Shown here piece by piece: positions 5,342 to 6,629 of a stretch of 6,629 nt of DNA (position 1 is the stretch's first letter; every line of letters begins with the position of its first letter). This stretch comes from Acidobacteriota bacterium (GTDB lineage: Bacteria > Acidobacteriota > Terriglobia > UBA7540). Made by a program: the position numbers and the translations under genes. Location: the NCBI GenBank assembly GCA_021780055.1, contig JAJXZM010000408.1, positions 1 to 6,629 of the forward strand, read 5' to 3'. The notes under the pieces are model-generated. The model did not search any database and was not told the origin of the DNA. It saw nothing but the letters and a program-made list of their open reading frames with translations.

Positions 5342-5369
5342 CGGTTGTGCCATCGTAGAAGCGCTGCCA

Positions 5370-6629
5370 CTATTTGGGCCGCCCGCTCTCGGAGTCCAGG
5401 GACACCCGCGCCCCGATTTCAAGGTGGGAAACAACAAACTGGGTGAATCCGTTTTCGAGCTCGGGCGTGACTGCGGGATAAAACCCGTGCGCCGGAGTTT
5501 CATAACGAACCTTCGGAAAAGACCCTTTGACGCGCACCTGGACCTGGTGAGGTTCCTGCGCGTAGTTGACCAGCTCCAAAGTCACGCCGCCCGCCTGGGG
5601 AGCCGCATAAACAAAAACCAGCGTCGTGACGGCATTCCAGAGGTAGATCAAAGGACCCTGCCTGTGCAGAAGGTCACGGACCTGCACCGCAAACGCATCG
5701 GGATCGCCGACAGGTTCGGTCAATTCGAGAATCGCGCCGCGCCCGACCTTATAGCGGGGCCCGTCACTCGTTTTTACAGCAGGTAATGAATCCCACGGGA
5801 ATGGCCCGTGTTGGGCCACAAGGATGACCGTGCCTCCTGCCGAGGAAAACTCCTGGAGGGCGCGCGCTGCATCAGCCGCTGGAGGTGTAAACATGATGGC
5901 CAACTGAGACCGCGCCAGCCGCGCTGCCGTTACATCGCTGGGGCGAAGGACACGGAACGGAATGTTATGCCTTGAAATCAGGTTCATCGCTTCATAGGTA
6001 TCGGCGTAATTATTTGCGATAAGCGCGACATCAGCCAGCGGATCTGACGGCTGGGTGTCCTCTTCCAAATAGAATTTCAGATAGGTCTTTACGTGGTCCC
6101 ATTCCTGCCATGCGTCCTTGTCCCCTTTTGCCAGTGCCTTTTGCAGGGTCGGGTGAATCGGAAGGATCACGTCGGCACGCATGGCGCCGGCCTCTGCGAT
6201 GGCAAGCTCATAGTCCGCTGCACGGGGACCTTCCTGCTGCTCCAGTGGGTCGGTCAAATCCCATTGGAAACTGTAGAGCGGCGGCTGGCCAGGCTGATGG
6301 GCTTGTTCAAATCTTGCCAGCGCCACATTCGAATCAACCCACGGTTGCAGGGTTGGGGAAGAAACCGCCAGCACTCCGTTTCTCTTGACGACCATACCTC
6401 CCCGAATCTGGGGCTGCTTGCCTCCAGGGTCGAGTTCCAGAATTGAAAGGCCCGGGTGCGACTTCTGCAATCGCAAGATCAGCGCCCCCACCTGTCCCTG
6501 GCCGGGTCCGTTGGAGTCTCTCTCCACAATGATGCCTGCAAGCGCGCTCGCAGCAGCCGAGTCTGCGGCGGCGACGGCATTCGCGGGGCTGACTTCGGTA
6601 AATACGCGATAACCACGTTGCCGGGCGGT
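5370..6629 (-). CDS. Hypothetical protein, C-terminal 419 residues (runs off right edge)
   Basis: The frame is open to the window edge, so the true start is outside; the GTG at 6527 has no clear ribosome site and the 34 codons before it read as ordinary protein (GYRVFTEVSP). I do not recognise the family. Residues 1-190 look mixed alpha/beta (PTLQPWVDSNVALARF, LYSFQWDLTDP, MRADVILPIHPTLQ). Residues about 199-304 resemble a flavodoxin/GATase-like Rossmann unit (LADVALIANNYADTYEAM, IPFRVLRPSDVTAA, LQEFSSAGGTVILVAQ). Residues about 334-412 look like a beta-sandwich (VTLELVNYAQEPHQVQVRVKGSFPKVRYETP). This order recalls some glycoside hydrolases with a GATase-like domain followed by a beta domain, but no catalytic residues can be assigned. 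It lies 150 bp upstream of the kinase gene and, given the promoter there, is probably a separate unit. Confidence 0.8.
   Translation of the reverse strand, partial: TARQRGYRVFTEVSPANAVAAADSAAASALAGIIVERDSNGPGQGQVGALILRLQKSHPGLSILELDPGGKQPQIRGGMVVKRNGVLAVSSPTLQPWVDSNVALARFEQAHQPGQPPLYSFQWDLTDPLEQQEGPRAADYELAIAEAGAMRADVILPIHPTLQKALAKGDKDAWQEWDHVKTYLKFYLEEDTQPSDPLADVALIANNYADTYEAMNLISRHNIPFRVLRPSDVTAARLARSQLAIMFTPPAADAARALQEFSSAGGTVILVAQHGPFPWDSLPAVKTSDGPRYKVGRGAILELTEPVGDPDAFAVQVRDLLHRQGPLIYLWNAVTTLVFVYAAPQAGGVTLELVNYAQEPHQVQVRVKGSFPKVRYETPAHGFYPAVTPELENGFTQFVVSHLEIGARVSLDSESGRPK

Noticed and set aside
1..6629. tRNA, rRNA, CRISPR array, insertion sequence or phage signals
   Set aside because: No cloverleaf, spaced identical repeats, transposase motifs or terminal inverted repeats were seen by eye on either strand.

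Overview
The window suggests a GC-rich, Gram-negative-type bacterium. All supported genes lie on the minus strand, so they are read here from the right edge to the left. The mix of regulators (an NtrB/NtrC-type pair, an OmpR-type regulator with a reduced histidine kinase, and a WhiG/FliA-type sigma factor with no flagellar genes in view) and the frequent GTG starts fit an Acidobacteriota-like genome. That placement is an inference from gene style; no rRNA or other marker is present.

Layout in transcription order. (1) 6629-5370: the C-terminal 419 residues of a protein of unknown function, open at the window edge. (2) 5369-5220: a 150-bp gap with two small hairpins and a good sigma-70-type promoter (TTGACC, 17 bp, TAGAAT). 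(3) 5219-3696: a membrane sensor histidine kinase with complete catalytic boxes. (4) 3683-2325: an NtrC-family sigma-54-dependent response regulator, 12 bp downstream of the kinase stop; its Shine-Dalgarno overlaps that stop, so the two form a coupled kinase/regulator pair. (5) 2324-2098: a 227-bp gap with a weak hairpin, a GGAGG direct repeat and a pair of 11-bp-spaced TTAAGT/ATTAGT elements. (6) 2097-1423: an OmpR/PhoB-family response regulator. (7) 1415-654: a cytosolic histidine-kinase-like protein that keeps the phosphoacceptor histidine but has lost the glycine-rich ATP boxes. (8) 653-337: a 317-bp non-coding region with a probable promoter, three ATTARA repeats in 11-bp register and a perfect ATGTC-G-GACAT palindrome. 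(9) 336-1: the N-terminal 112 residues of a FliA/WhiG-type sigma factor, cut by the left edge.

Working model (inference). The membrane kinase senses an envelope or extracytoplasmic signal and phosphorylates the NtrC-type activator, which drives RpoN promoters elsewhere. The OmpR-type regulator is encoded with a kinase-like partner that probably cannot make its own phosphate from ATP. The 11-bp repeats before the sigma gene have the spacing used by tandem OmpR-family regulators, and related elements lie before the OmpR-type gene itself. The neighbouring regulator could therefore control both itself and the sigma factor, linking sigma-54 control, OmpR-type control and an alternative sigma-70 factor in one cluster. 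No tRNA, rRNA, CRISPR array, insertion sequence or phage gene was seen.
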